From positions 1 to 64,000 of the forward strand of contig NZ_FMAO01000003.1 in the NCBI RefSeq assembly GCF_900094835.1: DNA of 64,000 bases. The letters run 5' to 3'. The notes under the pieces are model-generated. The model had not been told where the DNA came from. It did not search any database and saw nothing but the letters and a program-made list of their open reading frames with translations. The DNA is from Weissella bombi (GTDB lineage: Bacteria; Bacillota; Bacilli; Lactobacillales; Lactobacillaceae). The translations under genes were made by a program, and so were the position numbers. This document shows positions 53,406-63,317 of the stretch, one piece after another. How positions within the stretch are numbered: the stretch's first letter is position 1; every line of letters begins with the position of its first letter.

Positions 53406-54779
53406 TTATTGCTTAACTAATGTTGCAACGAAAAAGCCATCAGAACCAAAATCATCTGGATAGATGTGCAACATACCACGAGCATCTAGTACGTCCAAGT
53501 CAAATGATGTTTGCGTTGGCACTAATTTAAAATCATCATGATCTGCTAAAAACGCATCAATAACATCTTCGTTTTCAGTCTTCAGTATTGTACATGTACC
53601 GTATACTAAACGACCATCTTTTTTTAGTTTACTTGCAACGGCATCTAAAATATCCTTTTGTATTTTTTGTAACTGATAACTATCATTTAGTGATTTTTCA
53701 TATCTAATTTCAGGCTTTCGTCTTAGCAAACCAAATCCTGAACATGGTGCATCTACTAAAATACGATCAAAAGTTTCATCAGTAAATTTTTCATCAACTT
53801 TTCTTGCATCCAAAACTTGAGTTTCAACCCGATTAATAACATGTAATCGCTCAGCATTCTCTCTAATCAACTTTGCCTTGTGATCATGAATATCTAAGGC
53901 CGTTACCTTACCACCCTGTGAGTTATCTAAATACGTTGCAATTTGCGTTGTTTTACCACCAGGTGCAGCCGCTGCATCTAATACTTGATTAAATGGCTCT
54001 AATGCCAAGCTAGGTACCATTAACATAGCTGATTCATCTTGCAAGGTTAACAACCCATCTTTAAATAATTGTGAACTTGCAACATGCCCACCTGACACCA
54101 ATAATGCGTCTGGCGTAACCTGCGATGGCACTACAGTAAAACCTGCATCTGTTAATTGACTTGTAACATCATCAACTGTCGTAACTGCCTTGTTAACACG
54201 AACTGATTGTGCAGGTGCTTCATTAACTGACTTAGCAATTGAGACAGTTTTCTCCCAACCCAGCTGATCTTGTAACGTCTGAACAAGCCATGTTGGCAAT
54301 GATGATTGCACTGACAATTGTTCAACCGGATTATCAATCTCTTTAAAATCTAACGACAAACCTTGTCGTTGAACAGTATGTAGAACACCCGTGACAAACT
54401 TACGAATACCATCGTGACCACGACGCTTGGCAATATTAATTGCTTCATCAAAAATAGCATGGTCTGGAATTTTATCTAAATATTGCAATTGGTACAAAGA
54501 AATAAACAACAATTCGCGCACCCAAGGCTCTAACTTTTGCGGACGTTTAACAAAAGGTGTCAACCAATATTCAATGGTTAAACGGTGCTGAATCACACCA
54601 TAAACCATTGTCGTCATCAAATTAACATTCTTCTCTGATAGACTAGATTGCTTGATAACGCTATTTAATTGTAAATTAGAATAAGCACCGTTACGAACCT
54701 TTTCTAGTACACGAACAGCTAAAGCGCGGGGATTCGTTTGCTCCCAGTTCGCGATTTTTTGGTTAGTTTTCTTACTCAT
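53406..54779 (-). CDS. rsmB: 16S rRNA (cytosine-967-C5)-methyltransferase
   Basis: 457 residues. N-terminal NusB-like RNA-binding domain (about 15-150) and a C-terminal methyltransferase with AAAPGGKTTQIA, DAPCSGFGLLRRKPEI and YGTCTILKTENEDV; the two cysteines are those of the m5C mechanism. Its start overlaps the end of fmt by 8 bp, so the two are coupled. Confidence 0.96.
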   Translation of the reverse strand: MSKKTNQKIANWEQTNPRALAVRVLEKVRNGAYSNLQLNSVIKQSSLSEKNVNLMTTMVYGVIQHRLTIEYWLTPFVKRPQKLEPWVRELLFISLYQLQYLDKIPDHAIFDEAINIAKRRGHDGIRKFVTGVLHTVQRQGLSLDFKEIDNPVEQLSVQSSLPTWLVQTLQDQLGWEKTVSIAKSVNEAPAQSVRVNKAVTTVDDVTSQLTDAGFTVVPSQVTPDALLVSGGHVASSQLFKDGLLTLQDESAMLMVPSLALEPFNQVLDAAAAPGGKTTQIATYLDNSQGGKVTALDIHDHKAKLIRENAERLHVINRVETQVLDARKVDEKFTDETFDRILVDAPCSGFGLLRRKPEIRYEKSLNDSYQLQKIQKDILDAVASKLKKDGRLVYGTCTILKTENEDVIDAFLADHDDFKLVPTQTSFDLDVLDARGMLHIYPDDFGSDGFFVATLVKQ

Positions 54780-55722
54780 GTGTAATTACTTGATCTCCTT
54801 GTGCAAATTTAGCATGCCCATTTAAATAAGCTGTAATTGTCATTTTAGGTTTACCCGCTGGTTGAAGTTCATCGATAGCAATTACTTTACCATCCCCTGC
54901 AGCTAACCATAATTCATGTTTACCTTTTTTAACCACCGTGCCTGGTATAGCTGACGTCGTCTCATCTACCAAATGTGTTTGTTGAATTTTTGTTCGGACA
55001 CCGTTAATCGTTGTATGTGCAATTGGAAATGGATTCAATCCACGAACATGGTTATGAATTGTCTGTGCAGACTTGGTAAAGTCCAGCACTTCCTCTTCAG
55101 GTTTAATATTAGGTGAAAATGTAACTTCATCTGGGTTTTGTGCGATTGGTTTAATTTTACCAGCAATCAAATCAGGCAAAGTTTCTAATAGTAAATCACG
55201 ACCAACAATACTCAACTTATCAAATAATGTTCCTGTATTATCATCTGCTAAAATTGGTAACTCTCTTTGCGAGATAATATCACCAGCATCCATTGCCTTA
55301 ACCATATACATAATCGTGACACCTGTCTTCTCATCACCATTTAAGACAGCGTAATGAATAGGTGCCCCACCACGGTACTTTGGTAATAACGATGCGTGTA
55401 CATTGATTGCCCCAATCTGAGCAGCATTCAACAATTTAGTTGGTAAGAATTGACCATAAGCAGCAGTAATAATTAAATCAGGTGCCAAATCAATAATTTG
55501 CTGCATTTCTTCTGAACCAGATAGTTTATTAGGTTGCAAAACAGGAATACCCGCTTTTACAGCAACTTCTTTTACGGGTGTTGGTGTCAAAACGTGCTTA
55601 CGTCCCACTGGTCGATCTGGCTGTGTTAATACTGCCTTCACATCATATTCAGCATGATCTACTAGGCTTTGTAAAATTGGGGCTGAAAAATCAGGTGTTC
55701 CCATAAAAACAATACTTGTCAT
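54772..55722 (-). CDS. fmt: Methionyl-tRNA formyltransferase
   Basis: 316 residues. IVFMGTPDFSAPIL at the start, the catalytic NVHASLLPKYRGGAPIHYAVLNGDEKTGVTIM block (about 108-140), and a C-terminal OB-like domain. It formylates initiator Met-tRNA. Peptide deformylase (def), which usually stands next to it, is not here; priA lies immediately upstream. Confidence 0.97.
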   Translation of the reverse strand: MTSIVFMGTPDFSAPILQSLVDHAEYDVKAVLTQPDRPVGRKHVLTPTPVKEVAVKAGIPVLQPNKLSGSEEMQQIIDLAPDLIITAAYGQFLPTKLLNAAQIGAINVHASLLPKYRGGAPIHYAVLNGDEKTGVTIMYMVKAMDAGDIISQRELPILADDNTGTLFDKLSIVGRDLLLETLPDLIAGKIKPIAQNPDEVTFSPNIKPEEEVLDFTKSAQTIHNHVRGLNPFPIAHTTINGVRTKIQQTHLVDETTSAIPGTVVKKGKHELWLAAGDGKVIAIDELQPAGKPKMTITAYLNGHAKFAQGDQVITHE

Positions 55723-55788
55723 TTTTTAAACTCCTCTGTTATATGTATGATAATACCATTTCATTAATGCGTATTACCTTATTTTTAC

Positions 55789-58209
55789 TTACATAAAATT
55801 AGTTGGTTCACGGTCAATCATAAGTGTTACGCCTTGTCGCTGTAATTGTTGCCCTTTATGCATTAATTCAGTCAACGCCTGCATTAAATTCTGGTCATAA
55901 CGATACTTAATAACGACACGATAATAATATTTATTTTTGATTCGTGAAATCGTACTAGGCGCTGGTCCAAGCATAATAGTTTCTTTATCTACAATATTCT
56001 TCAACCAGTTAGTCGTTTCAAAAGCAATTTTTGCCGCCTCATTAACCTGCTCATGAGCAAATTTTATTTGTACAGTGAAATAGTATGGTGTATAACGCCA
56101 AGCATGTCTAAGCGACATTTCCTGACGATAAAATGCTTCATAATCTTGATCCTTTGCTAACTGAATAGCATAGTGCTCTGGATTAAAGGTTTGCAAAATC
56201 ACATTACCAGGCTTGTCCGCACGACCTGCACGGCCTGAAACTTGCGTTAATAACTGAAAAGTTCGTTCAGAAGCTCTGAAATCAGGCAATGTCAAAGTTG
56301 TATCAGCATTAAGGATACCAACTAAAGTTACATTTGGAAAATCCAGTCCTTTTGCAATCATTTGCGTTCCCAACAAGATATCAGCTTTATGGTCGCCAAA
56401 TGCTGTCAATAACTTATCAACAGACCCCTTTTTACGTGTCGTATCTACATCCATTCTTAGCACGCGAGCTTCAGGTAAAATTTCATTCAAATGCTCAACA
56501 ACTTTTTGAGTACCTGTTCCAAATTGACGAATCCGCTTAGATCCACAAATTTTACATTGTCGTGGAATAGTTTCACTGTAGCCACAATAATGGCAAACCA
56601 ATCGACCGACATCTTTGTGAACGGTTAATGCAACATCACAATTGACACATCGCGGCGTATAACCGCAATCACGACAAATAATAAAATTTGCATAACCGCG
56701 ACGATTTAACATCAACACAATTTGTTCTTGGCGTGCTAATCGTTCCTGCATACTAGTTAATAATTGCGGTGACAACACATCATCGTTATTATATTTTATT
56801 GCCTCACGCATATCCACAATTTCAGTTGTTGGTAAAGCCCCTCGTGTCGCACGTTGCGTAAGTGTCAAAAGTTGGTAAACACCCTTTTGCGCACGTGCAC
56901 GACTTTCTAATGATGGTGTTGCTGAACCCAACAACAAAGTAGCATTATGATAGTCTGACCGCCATTGAGCAACATCCCGCGCATGATATCTTGGATTATC
57001 ATCTTGTTTATATGAAGTTTCATGTTCTTCATCGATAATAATCAAGCCTATATTTATAAGTGGTGCGAAAACTGCCGAACGAGCCCCCACAACAACGTGT
57101 ACTTCTTGACGTTGAATGCGACGCCATTCATCATAACGTTCGCCATCAGATAAACCAGAATGCATAACAGCAACATCATCGCCAAAACGACTTTTCACGC
57201 GACGTACCATCTGAGGCGTTAAGGTAATTTCAGGAACTAGCATCAAAGCTGTTTTTCCAATCGATAACGCCTTCGCAATAGCTTGTAAATAAACTTCAGT
57301 TTTACCAGATCCAGTAACACCCTCTAATAAAAATGTTCGTTTCTCTGGTTCAACGATATTTGCTGTAATGGCATCATATGCCTTTTGTTGTTCAGCATTT
57401 AATTCTAGCGGTTGACTAGGTTGAACAGGTGTCTGCAATTTAGGAATACGATATGATTCCATCTGATCCTGCACCAACCATCCTTTAGTCTCAGCCTGAT
57501 TAATAACCGCATAATCCAAATTATAACGTTTAATAACATCTTTTACAGGTACAAATTTTGATGGTGCATGCATCAAAAAGGATAATAATCGGGCTTGTTT
57601 AACAGCCGAAGAACGTAATTTTTGTAGTTGTTCTTGGTAAAAACTCATGTCCTTAATTGATTTTAAAACATTTACCATCTTTACTTTGGCTCGATTTTTA
57701 ACCAAATAACCAATTTCAATTACATTTTGTTTTTGTAATTTCAATAATTGAGGTAGTAACTCATGATCGACATTATCATTATCAAAAGGAACTTCCTTAC
57801 GATCAGCAAACATTAATGCCACTTGTGGCCAATCACGTAATTTTTCAGGCTCTAATACACGTAACACTTTGCCATATTTTGCTCGCATAACATTTGGTAA
57901 CATCGTTTGCAGTACACTAATTTGAAAAGCAAAATTATAATCAGCCAACCACGCTCCTAATTGCAATAACTCTTCATTCAATACTGGTTCAATCTCAACT
58001 ACTTGAATAACTTCTTTTAATTTTTCTACTTGCTCTGCATTTTCTTTAATAGCAACAACAAATCCTTGCACCAATCGATTACCTTTACCAAAGGGAACAA
58101 CCACGCGCATACCACGTTGTAATATTTCTTTCATGGCTGCGGGTACACGATAAGTATATGGTCGATTGGTTTGCATTGTTGGCACATCAACAATTACTTG
58201 CGCATACAT
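55789..58209 (-). CDS. priA: Primosomal replication restart helicase PriA
   Basis: 806 residues. N-terminal DNA-binding region, helicase motifs EGVTGSGKTEVYLQ, DEEHETSYKQ, a zinc-binding cysteine set between the helicase lobes (CRDCG, CVNCD, CHYCG, CKICG), and RAGRADKPG. It restarts collapsed forks by loading DnaB/DnaC-type helicase. First of the priA-fmt-rsmB run. Confidence 0.97.
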   Translation of the reverse strand: MYAQVIVDVPTMQTNRPYTYRVPAAMKEILQRGMRVVVPFGKGNRLVQGFVVAIKENAEQVEKLKEVIQVVEIEPVLNEELLQLGAWLADYNFAFQISVLQTMLPNVMRAKYGKVLRVLEPEKLRDWPQVALMFADRKEVPFDNDNVDHELLPQLLKLQKQNVIEIGYLVKNRAKVKMVNVLKSIKDMSFYQEQLQKLRSSAVKQARLLSFLMHAPSKFVPVKDVIKRYNLDYAVINQAETKGWLVQDQMESYRIPKLQTPVQPSQPLELNAEQQKAYDAITANIVEPEKRTFLLEGVTGSGKTEVYLQAIAKALSIGKTALMLVPEITLTPQMVRRVKSRFGDDVAVMHSGLSDGERYDEWRRIQRQEVHVVVGARSAVFAPLINIGLIIIDEEHETSYKQDDNPRYHARDVAQWRSDYHNATLLLGSATPSLESRARAQKGVYQLLTLTQRATRGALPTTEIVDMREAIKYNNDDVLSPQLLTSMQERLARQEQIVLMLNRRGYANFIICRDCGYTPRCVNCDVALTVHKDVGRLVCHYCGYSETIPRQCKICGSKRIRQFGTGTQKVVEHLNEILPEARVLRMDVDTTRKKGSVDKLLTAFGDHKADILLGTQMIAKGLDFPNVTLVGILNADTTLTLPDFRASERTFQLLTQVSGRAGRADKPGNVILQTFNPEHYAIQLAKDQDYEAFYRQEMSLRHAWRYTPYYFTVQIKFAHEQVNEAAKIAFETTNWLKNIVDKETIMLGPAPSTISRIKNKYYYRVVIKYRYDQNLMQALTELMHKGQQLQRQGVTLMIDREPTNFM

Positions 58210-58307
58210 AGATAGTCTCCTTTCCTAAAAATAACTGACTCAAAAGAAAATCACATACTTCATTTTACCAGAATTATTGATGTCATGGCTTTTAAATACC
58301 CCAAATA

Positions 58308-58337
58308 AAAAGCCAGAACTTTTCAGTTCTAGCTTTA
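58308..58337 (-). terminator. Terminator of ackA
   Basis: Stem AAAGCCAGAACT with AGTTCTAGCTTT (one mismatch), loop TTTC, A/T tracts, 20 bp after the ackA stop codon. Confidence 0.8.
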
Positions 58338-58357
58338 ATTGTTTATAAATTATCTAC

Positions 58358-59545
58358 TTATTTTGCTTGTAGTGCTTGTACATCACGAGCAATCATCAAT
58401 TCTTCGTTAGTAGCAACCTTCAAAACCTTTGCAGTTGAATCTTCAGATGAAATAATTACTTCATCATCACGTAATTCATTTTGCTCAGCATCTAACTTAA
58501 TACCCATAAATGCCAAACGATCAATAATTGCTTCACGAACGTTAGCTGCGTTCTCACCAATACCAGCAGTAAATGTCAAAGCATCAACACCACCCAATTC
58601 AACATAGTATTGACCAATGTAACGAACAACACGATCGATAAACATTTCAATGGCAAGTGCAGCATGATCATTAGTATCTTCAACTTCTTCCAAATCACGC
58701 ATATCTGAAGAAATTGTTGAAATACCTAGCAAACCTGACTTCTTATTCAAAATATCAAGCATTTCATCGTTTGATAGTCCTTCACGGTTTTGAATATAGT
58801 AAACAAGAGAAGGATCAATATCACCCGTACGAGTAGCCATAGTTACACCGGCCAATGGTGTGAATCCCATTGAAGTATCAAATGACTTACCATCTTTAAT
58901 TGCTGTTACTGATGCACCAGCACCCAAGTGTAGTGTGATAAGCTTTAGGTCTTCTAACTTCTTACCAAGAAGATCAGCTGTACGTTGTGCAACATACTTA
59001 TGTGATGTTCCGTGTGCACCGTACTTACGTGCTCCATACTTTGTGTAGTACTCATATGGCAATGAGTAAAGGTAGTTCTTCTTTGGCATTGATTGGTGGA
59101 ATGCTGTGTCAAATACAGCAACTGACAATGCATTAGGCAACAACTTTTGGAATACGCGGATTCCAAGTGCTTCAGAAGCATTGTGCAAAGGTGCATAATC
59201 AGCTAAACGCTCAATCTTGTTAAGAACCTCGTCATCAACAACAACTGACTTGTTAAACCATTCCCCACCTGCAACGATACGGTGACCAACACCAGTGATT
59301 TCTGCAAGGTCTGCAATAACTTCGTGTTCTTTCAATTGAGCAAGCAAAAGATTGATTGCAGCTTCATGATCCGCAATATCTTGCACAAGTTCAAATTTTT
59401 CTCCATTATACTTCAAAGTAAAGATTGCATCGCTCATACCGATACGCTCTACTTGTCCTTTTGCAATCACATTTTCTTCTGGCATTTCAAATAATTGAAA
59501 CTTTAGTGATGATGATCCAGCATTAATCGCCATTGTCTTAACCAT
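58358..59545 (-). CDS. ackA: Acetate kinase
   Basis: 395 residues. AINAGSSSLKFQLFEM at the start, GHRIVAGGEWF, HGTSHKYV, HLGAGASVTAI and GIGENAANVREAI match the ASKHA acetate kinase. It makes ATP from acetyl phosphate, the end of the phosphoketolase route. Codon use looks like a highly expressed gene. It follows the ytxK-like methyltransferase gene, the usual order after comG. No cre site was recognised upstream. Confidence 0.97.
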   Translation of the reverse strand: MVKTMAINAGSSSLKFQLFEMPEENVIAKGQVERIGMSDAIFTLKYNGEKFELVQDIADHEAAINLLLAQLKEHEVIADLAEITGVGHRIVAGGEWFNKSVVVDDEVLNKIERLADYAPLHNASEALGIRVFQKLLPNALSVAVFDTAFHQSMPKKNYLYSLPYEYYTKYGARKYGAHGTSHKYVAQRTADLLGKKLEDLKLITLHLGAGASVTAIKDGKSFDTSMGFTPLAGVTMATRTGDIDPSLVYYIQNREGLSNDEMLDILNKKSGLLGISTISSDMRDLEEVEDTNDHAALAIEMFIDRVVRYIGQYYVELGGVDALTFTAGIGENAANVREAIIDRLAFMGIKLDAEQNELRDDEVIISSEDSTAKVLKVATNEELMIARDVQALQAK

Positions 59546-59651
59546 GTACAGTTATCTCCTCTTCCCTAACGGAACTCATAATTATCTTATATTGAGTATA
59601 TCATAAAATTACCCAATTCGTTAAGAATAACATTAACAGAAAACCCTGTTA

Positions 59652-60659
59652 CTAGTGCATGTAGAGATGATTTGCTTTCATCCAAGCTGTCAATTCTGTC
59701 ACAAAGTTTTTATTTTCTGCACTCTCAGATAGTGATGGTGCTTTAGCTAACATGACAGGTTTAGCTTGACGTGAATTTTCACCCGACCGTTGCAATACCA
59801 ATATTACTTTACCCATTTTAGGATCTTTAAATAGATTACTTGGTAGTTGAATTAATGCTTGGAAATACACATTGTCAGTTTGTAAATAACGTAACAAAGA
59901 TTTACTCTGATCACTTTCAAATAAATTAGTAGGCACAGTTAAAATAACTAAACCATCCGGCTTCACTGCAGCAATACTTTGCTCAATTAACAAATGATGG
60001 ACAAATGTTAATCCCTCAGTAACACTCGTTTCAAATTTTTCAGAAGCAGTTTTTGGATAATATCCAATTGGTAAATCACCAATAACGACATCAGCATCGT
60101 CTTGCATTGATGTTGCAACACTATCAGCTAATGTAATATGCCAATCTTCTTCTAATAATGCAGCAACACCACTGGCAACCGTCAGCATTGTATCATCGTT
60201 TTCAAAACCAACGACTTCTATATTCTTATTATTTTCTTGCAATGCTTGGCTAACCGTTGCCACCAAATTTCCAGTTCCAAGAGCTAAATCTTTAATGCGA
60301 ATATTGTCTTTTTGGCCAACAAAAGCATTTGTAATGAATGTTACCCACATGCCAATAGCATCTGGCGTTACCTGATAATTAGCTTGCAACCCATCTTGAT
60401 GGATTGTACCTACAAGTAAAAATTGTAAAACTTGTCGTTTGTCTGTTTTACTCAATGTATCAAAATCGGCCATTTTGATATCAGCTAATACACTTTGCTT
60501 TTGTTCATCTGTCAAACTTTCTACATCTTCATCAGTTTGACCTAACATAATTTCAAACAAGATAATTAAAGCTTCGATTGATGCACCATCAATAAACTCT
60601 ATTATTTTTTGTTGCGCAGTTTGCAAGCTCTTTACGCTATTTTCAATTGCTTCATACAT
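59652..60659 (-). CDS. Class I SAM-dependent methyltransferase, YtxK-like
   Basis: 335 residues. A helical N terminus (1-100) and a Rossmann methyltransferase core with DLALGTGNLVATVSQAL (motif I, about 120-136) and DVVIGDLPIGYYPK (about 190-203), the latter in the NPPY place of N6-adenine methyltransferases. The family is fixed between comG and ackA in Firmicutes and is not part of a restriction system. Substrate unknown. Confidence 0.9.
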   Translation of the reverse strand: MYEAIENSVKSLQTAQQKIIEFIDGASIEALIILFEIMLGQTDEDVESLTDEQKQSVLADIKMADFDTLSKTDKRQVLQFLLVGTIHQDGLQANYQVTPDAIGMWVTFITNAFVGQKDNIRIKDLALGTGNLVATVSQALQENNKNIEVVGFENDDTMLTVASGVAALLEEDWHITLADSVATSMQDDADVVIGDLPIGYYPKTASEKFETSVTEGLTFVHHLLIEQSIAAVKPDGLVILTVPTNLFESDQSKSLLRYLQTDNVYFQALIQLPSNLFKDPKMGKVILVLQRSGENSRQAKPVMLAKAPSLSESAENKNFVTELTAWMKANHLYMH

Positions 60660-60724
60660 TTAAATTACCTCATCTTTCATACAGAGACTAGTTTAGCTAG
60701 TTTCTCACGGGCTGACAAGGTACA

Positions 60725-61021
60725 TTAATTACTTAATTTTGGCACTCTTACAATTTGATATTCACTAACCCTGACATAATAACCTTTATCCTCAATCCTA
60801 ATGACCCTTGGAAAGGTCTTTCCCTGCCTATCAACTTTCAAATTTTTAGTAGTTCGTACGTAATGAACAGCTTGCGATTTACGTAACCAAAAGAGATACT
60901 CACGCTTTTGCATCGTCTGATAGTGTACCTGACTACCCATCCAAAGCATTGTTGCACCAAGCAGTCCAAAGCTTAACACTACAATTTGACTAAGAATAAA
61001 TGCCCGACGTTGTTTATTCAT
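60725..61021 (-). CDS. Putative competence pilin ComGG
   Basis: 98 residues from ATG 61021. One N-terminal membrane helix (about 6-28), then a soluble part rich in basic and aromatic residues. Sequence gives little, but it is the last gene of the comG series, overlaps comGF by 8 bp and has the size of ComGG. The call rests on place. Confidence 0.6.
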   Translation of the reverse strand: MNKQRRAFILSQIVVLSFGLLGATMLWMGSQVHYQTMQKREYLFWLRKSQAVHYVRTTKNLKVDRQGKTFPRVIRIEDKGYYVRVSEYQIVRVPKLSN

Positions 61022-61442
61022 TAATATATATTTCTTCCTTGAATACTGCTTCATTAGTGAATTTTAGCGTTATTTGATATAAATGCGGCGCGATTTCCTT
61101 AAAATTAAGATACTTAACACGCAATAAGTAAGATATAAATTTACCATCTGAACGATACAAACATAAACAGTATCCTTTCAAACCTAGTAAATAATGTTTG
61201 TTAGTCCTAGTATTAAATATTGCTAATGCATCCTCGCTAACCCCTGTTACGCGATAATGATGGGCATCATTTTCTAAGCGCTTTATAAACTGATTAACTA
61301 AAATTACTTGCGTATCATTTTCTTGCTGTTGTTTAACACGTTGCAACCCTTGCGATGAAATAGCAAAGGCGAGCAAAATACCACTAAAAACAACTAAAGC
61401 AACCATACACTCTACTAGTGTAAATCCTCGCCGTTTAACCAT
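61014..61442 (-). CDS. comGF: Competence type IV pilus minor pilin ComGF
   Basis: 142 residues. Prepilin start KRRGFTLVECMVALVVFSGILL: short basic leader, cleavage after G, Phe/Thr/Leu and Glu at +5. The following part (about 50-140) has the ComGF layout. It overlaps comGE by 28 bp. Confidence 0.82.
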   Translation of the reverse strand: MVKRRGFTLVECMVALVVFSGILLAFAISSQGLQRVKQQQENDTQVILVNQFIKRLENDAHHYRVTGVSEDALAIFNTRTNKHYLLGLKGYCLCLYRSDGKFISYLLRVKYLNFKEIAPHLYQITLKFTNEAVFKEEIYINE

Positions 61443-61624
61443 GCCTTTTGTTCCCGATAGTATTTTTGTTTAACTTGAGCAATACTTTCTTCATTCTGAT
61501 GACTTTGTTGTTGAACTGCTTCAATGATGCCTAATAAAATCGTAACCATCCCCACAACAATCGTCAGACCAACCATCGCCTCCACTAACAAAAAACCTTT
61601 ACGTCGTAAAGCGATATGTGCCAC
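61415..61624 (-). CDS. Putative minor pilin ComGE
   Basis: 69 residues. Prepilin-like start RRKGFLLVEAMVGLTIVVGMV with G/F cleavage site and Glu at +5, then a short helical part with several Gln. Shorter than most ComGE. It overlaps comGD by 26 bp and comGF by 28 bp. Confidence 0.72.
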   Translation of the reverse strand: MAHIALRRKGFLLVEAMVGLTIVVGMVTILLGIIEAVQQQSHQNEESIAQVKQKYYREQKAWLNGEDLH

Positions 61625-61991
61625 CCCCTAATTGGAAAATCAAACTAGCTTTTTCCCGCGTCTTTATATTCACAAATCGAATGGTACCAGCAGTGACGTA
61701 TGATTTCTGCCACCGAATATTGCCATAATTACACGCTTGCCAATCAGCAGGTAGCACAACCTCTTCATCACCAACATAAATTGATTGTTGCCAACCGCGT
61801 ATAGTGAATTCGGAAAAATATCCTAAATTAACCTGTTGTTGTTTTAATAAGTATTTTTGTTGGAACTCATTTTTCACCTTTTGCCAATCACGCTCCGAGT
61901 CCTCATGCGTGAGTGTAAATGGCATTGAAATTACTAATCCTATTATTAAAACGACCATTGTTTCTAGTAAAGTTATCCCTTTACGAATCAT
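61599..61991 (-). CDS. comGD: Competence type IV pilus minor pilin ComGD
   Basis: 130 residues. Leader MIRKG followed by ITLLETMVVLIIGLVISMPF, a type IV prepilin signal with Glu at +5, then a beta-rich region. It is next to comGC (1-bp gap). It is a GspH-type minor pilin of the DNA-uptake pilus. Confidence 0.82.
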   Translation of the reverse strand: MIRKGITLLETMVVLIIGLVISMPFTLTHEDSERDWQKVKNEFQQKYLLKQQQVNLGYFSEFTIRGWQQSIYVGDEEVVLPADWQACNYGNIRWQKSYVTAGTIRFVNIKTREKASLIFQLGGGTYRFTT

Positions 61992-61992
61992 T

Positions 61993-62325
61993 TTACTTAC
62001 CTTGAATTACTCGATCACCTTTTATTTCAAAATGTGCGCGCGCCATTTGTTGTGCTTGCGTAGTAGTTAAAAAACCATTATTCATTAAACTTGAAATTGT
62101 AATTTCCTGTTGCCTTGCTTCATCGTGGGCAATACGATACATATTCACCTGATTTTGCAGTGTATTAAATAATACCGTTTGTTGCTTTTCTTCAGCCATT
62201 TTACGAATACTAAAAACATTTGGATAAATCAAAACTACTAATAGCCCGACAATAAATAATGTTGTAACAACTTCAATTAATGTAAATCCCTTGCGCTTAC
62301 GTACATTACGGTTTTTTTTAATCAT
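61993..62325 (-). CDS. comGC: Competence type IV pilus major pilin ComGC
   Basis: 110 residues from ATG 62325, which overlaps the comGB stop codon as ATGA; a longer frame upstream lies inside comGB. The leader NVRKRKG and FTLIEVVTTLFIVGLLVVLIYPNVFSI is the classical prepilin signal, cleaved by ComC. It forms the transformation pilus that captures DNA. Confidence 0.9.
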   Translation of the reverse strand: MIKKNRNVRKRKGFTLIEVVTTLFIVGLLVVLIYPNVFSIRKMAEEKQQTVLFNTLQNQVNMYRIAHDEARQQEITISSLMNNGFLTTTQAQQMARAHFEIKGDRVIQGK

Positions 62326-63317
62326 TGAATGATATCTCCCATATTTTGATACATTGGTACAAGTGTTAAATAATACATACCAATCACTACCACCCCAATT
62401 ACAGCAAAACAAATTGGCTGAATGAACGTCATATACTTTTGAATTAGTTCATCAAGTACTTGAAATTTACGTTGTGCTAATATCTGAAATTCTTCGCCAA
62501 CCTTATGTTGTGGCTGACCACGTGTAAACAACAGCGTACATTCTTTCGGAAGCAATTCTAAATCCATAATAAATTGATCGATTGTTCGTCCATTATTCAA
62601 TGCTTTCCACGCCTTGTTTCCGATATAAGCCGTTAACTTATCCTGCGTTGACTGACGTGCTCGCTGAACGATTGTTGATAATTCAACACCGCTGGTCAAC
62701 AATAAACCAAGCTGTAAACAAATGTAATATTCAATACTTAGTTTAACTATTTTACCAATTAACGGCACTTTCATTAGCAGTTTTAAGCGTTTATACCACG
62801 ATTGTTTTTTTAGATAATAACAGCCTCCCACAATAACAATTAACACAAAAACAAGTAAATAATACCAACTAATCTTAGCGTCTAATAATTGTAAATTGAC
62901 ACCCAATTGGCGTAATTCTGGTAATAAAAAGACCAAAAAGCCAACTAACATGAACCCCAATAAAATTAATAAGACAACTGGGTATAACAACACTTGTCGT
63001 AATTTACGATATTGAAACAAACGTTCTCGTTCACGTTTACCTAACGCTTCTAATAAGTTGACCAACCTACCGTGTACAGTAGCAAAATCTAGCTGTTGAA
63101 TTAACTCTTCCCTGACATACGGTGTCATTACCTTTGAAAAAGTAGCACCTGATTCTAGTGCCGCTAAAATACTCATCATTTGTTGGTTCGGTAATTTTAA
63201 TAATAGCTGCACCATTTTAAGTGCATTTTCTAAATCATACCCGACGGATAATAAATAACTTAAATTTTCAAAGAAATCCGCTTGATGCTTACGAGACCAC
63301 ATTACTTTCTTCTTCAT
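62322..63317 (-). CDS. comGB: Competence type IV pilus assembly membrane protein ComGB
   Basis: 331 residues. GspF-type platform with two related helical halves, three membrane segments (about 107-130, 148-168, 302-325), and the segments FFENLSYLLSVGYDLENAL and LQLGLLLTSGVELSTI typical of T2SS-F domains. Its start overlaps comGA by 29 bp. Confidence 0.92.
   Translation of the reverse strand: MKKKVMWSRKHQADFFENLSYLLSVGYDLENALKMVQLLLKLPNQQMMSILAALESGATFSKVMTPYVREELIQQLDFATVHGRLVNLLEALGKRERERLFQYRKLRQVLLYPVVLLILLGFMLVGFLVFLLPELRQLGVNLQLLDAKISWYYLLVFVLIVIVGGCYYLKKQSWYKRLKLLMKVPLIGKIVKLSIEYYICLQLGLLLTSGVELSTIVQRARQSTQDKLTAYIGNKAWKALNNGRTIDQFIMDLELLPKECTLLFTRGQPQHKVGEEFQILAQRKFQVLDELIQKYMTFIQPICFAVIGVVVIGMYYLTLVPMYQNMGDIIQ

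Noticed and set aside
59546-59651. cre site upstream of ackA
   Set aside because: CcpA control of ackA is common, so I looked, but no sequence close to TGWAANCGNTNWCA is present.
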